Source: Prevotellaceae bacterium
Lineage (GTDB): Bacteria > Bacteroidota > Bacteroidia > Bacteroidales > Bacteroidaceae
Length of the DNA: 6,182 nt
Assembly (NCBI GenBank): GCA_022508635.1
Contig: JAFLUV010000015.1
Coordinates: 15,550-21,731 of the forward strand
Reading direction: 5' to 3'
The position numbers were made by a program, and so were the translations under genes. Below the pieces are notes generated by a model that worked only from the letters and a program-made list of their open reading frames with translations, was not told the origin of the DNA and searched no databases. Position 1 is the first letter of the stretch. Each line of letters opens with the position of its first letter. Shown one piece after another: positions 4,942 to 6,182 of the stretch.

Positions 4942-6087
4942 ATGAAGAAGACTCTCTTTCTACTTGCCGTACTTGCCATGCTATGCTGCTGTCGAGAGCG
5001 GGGAAAGTTCTGCATCACGGGCAACATTACGGACGCTGCCGACACGATGCTCTATCTGGAACACTTGACGCTGGAGCGAGGAGCCGTTCCTGTCGACAGC
5101 ATGCGCCTCGGAGCCGACGGCACGTTCTGTTTCCGGCGCGAGCCTGCCGGCAACCCGGAGTTCTATCGCCTGCGCATTGGCCGACAGTGCATCAACCTCG
5201 GAATTGATAGCACGGAGACGGTACGTGTCACGGCAAGCCTGGACAGTATGTCGTTCGGATACCGCACCGAGGGCAGCGGAGTGTGCGACACCATGCGCCT
5301 GCTCTGCCTGAGGCTTGCCGACATGGAGCGGCGTGCCCGCAGCATTTCCGCCGACCGCAACTATACGCTACAAGAGCGCGACTCGATGATAGACGCGCTC
5401 GTCAGGCAGTACAAGTCGGAGGTCAAGACGGACTTCATGCACAATCGATATGCTGCCGCCTACAGCTACTTTGCCTGCTTCCAGACAATAGGGGGGCGAC
5501 TTGTCTTCAACCCAATGCTGGATCGCAGCGACCTGACGTGGATGCGTGCCGTGGCGAATGCATGGGCAGAACACTACCCAGGTTGCCAGCGCACGGAGAA
5601 CATTTGCAACATCGTAGAAGAATGCAGGAAGAATCTGCGCGAACCGCGAGAAATCGTCCTCGACCTGGACGGCGAAAAGGTTCGCGAGCTGGGTATCATC
5701 GACATGACCTTCCCCGACATCAATGGAGAGGAGAAGACACTGAGCAGCCTACGCGGACAAGTCGTCCTGCTTGACTTCATGGCATTCACGATGGAAGGAA
5801 GCACGGAACGCACCCTGCTGCTGCGCGAGCTATACAACAAGTATCACGATCGCGGGCTGGAGATTTACCAAGTCAGTCTCGACCCGAGCGAGCACCTATG
5901 GAAGCAGCGCTGCGAGGCATTGCCTTGGGTGAGCGTCTATTGTGAGGACGGGCTGGAGAGTGACATGCTGAAGCTCTACAGCGTAGGGCACCTGCCGTGC
6001 TACTTCCTGATAGACCGCAACTGCGACCTTCAGGCCCGGCAGGAGAACATTCCCGACATAGAGAAAGCCATCGAAAAACTCCTGTAG
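4942..6087 (+). CDS. Putative lipoprotein, DUF4369-like N-terminus and thioredoxin-like domain without CxxC
   Basis: This encodes 381 residues. Residues 1-17 form a short signal (KK, then a hydrophobic stretch ending LAMLCCC). C16 or C17 would be the lipidated cysteine, though the residues before it make the lipobox non-standard. Residues ~22-105 are beta-rich (GNITDAADTMLYLEHL, then DSMRLGADGTFCF) as in DUF4369 domains common in Bacteroidota TlpA-like proteins. Residues ~110-240 are mainly helical. Residues ~253-381 form a TlpA/AhpC-like thioredoxin fold: FPDINGEEKTLSSLRGQVVLLDF (257-279), LEIYQVSLDP (306-315), and VGHLPCYFLID (348-358) with P352 at the cis-Pro position. Where active TlpA proteins have WCxxC, this has FMAFTMEGS (279-287), so ordinary disulfide exchange is not expected. 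There are about 16 cysteines in total. The likely site is the periplasm or outer membrane; the function is unknown, perhaps binding or an envelope stress role. It appears monocistronic. Confidence 0.82.
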   Translation: MKKTLFLLAVLAMLCCCRERGKFCITGNITDAADTMLYLEHLTLERGAVPVDSMRLGADGTFCFRREPAGNPEFYRLRIGRQCINLGIDSTETVRVTASLDSMSFGYRTEGSGVCDTMRLLCLRLADMERRARSISADRNYTLQERDSMIDALVRQYKSEVKTDFMHNRYAAAYSYFACFQTIGGRLVFNPMLDRSDLTWMRAVANAWAEHYPGCQRTENICNIVEECRKNLREPREIVLDLDGEKVRELGIIDMTFPDINGEEKTLSSLRGQVVLLDFMAFTMEGSTERTLLLRELYNKYHDRGLEIYQVSLDPSEHLWKQRCEALPWVSVYCEDGLESDMLKLYSVGHLPCYFLIDRNCDLQARQENIPDIEKAIEKLL

Positions 6088-6107
6088 CCTTTCAACCTTT
6101 TTCTTCC

Positions 6108-6182
6108 CACTCGGGTGGGTGCTTAGAATCACTCGGGTGGATGTTTAAGATCACCCGAGTGAATTGCCCTGTTCACTCGAGT
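6108..6182. repeat. 22-bp-periodic array of the palindrome CACYCGRGTG, cut by the window end
   Basis: Copies start at 6108 (CACTCGGGTG), 6130 (CACTCGGGTG), 6152 (CACCCGAGTG) and 6174 (CACTCGAGT, cut off), exactly 22 bp apart. The consensus CACYCGRGTG is self-complementary. The 12-bp spacers of copies 1 and 2 are also alike (8 of 12). Copies 2 and 3 form a perfect 11-bp stem (6129-6139 with 6152-6162) around a 12-nt loop, but no T run follows on either strand. It begins 20 bp after the lipoprotein stop codon, following a pyrimidine-rich stretch (6088-6107). It may be an operator array, a 3' structure, or a dispersed repeat. Confidence 0.65.

Noticed and set aside
6129..6162. Perfect 11-bp stem between palindrome copies as an intrinsic terminator
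   Set aside because: No T run follows on either strand, and the pairing follows automatically from adjacent palindromes; kept as part of the repeat array instead.

Overview
The window looks like a chromosomal segment from a member of the Bacteroidota, most likely Bacteroidales (Prevotellaceae-like). Three observations support this. Five start-proximal regions carry the Bacteroidota -7 promoter box TAnnTTTG. Starts lack strong Shine-Dalgarno sequences. The protein types (a DUF4369/TlpA-like lipoprotein with the 'FMAFTMEGS' variant, and a PNPase with an Arg/Glu/Pro-rich tail) are typical of the group. The genus call is inference; no rRNA or other phylogenetic marker is present.

Layout. (1) 19-900, minus: an OB-fold plus HD-domain protein related to the YhaM 3'->5' exoribonucleases, with its own promoter just upstream. 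(2) 901-1407, a 507-base gap without a conventional gene. It holds that promoter, a clear minus-strand intrinsic terminator (1035-1077), a candidate transcript of about 240 nt ending at that terminator (with an 18-codon ORF near its 5' end), and the AraC-gene promoter with two TTTGCAAAA repeats. (3) 1408-2277, plus: an AraC-family regulator ending in a G8 tract. (4) 2278-2524: two long inverted repeats lying beyond the 3' end of pnp. One folds without mismatches only as minus-strand RNA; the other is followed by a T-rich stretch on the minus strand. (5) 2525-4750, minus: polynucleotide phosphorylase (pnp), complete. (6) 4751-4941: a divergent promoter region. (7) 4942-6087, plus: an envelope lipoprotein with a thioredoxin-like domain lacking CxxC. 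(8) 6088-6182: a 22-bp-periodic array of the palindrome CACYCGRGTG, running off the window end.

How the genes relate. Each gene appears to have its own promoter, so no operon is evident. Two different 3'->5' RNA-degrading enzymes (YhaM-like and PNPase) lie within 5 kb, separated by the AraC regulator. The regulator's target cannot be deduced from the window. No mobile element, CRISPR array, tRNA or rRNA was seen. The coding genes are ordinary; the most unusual material is in the intergenic regions.
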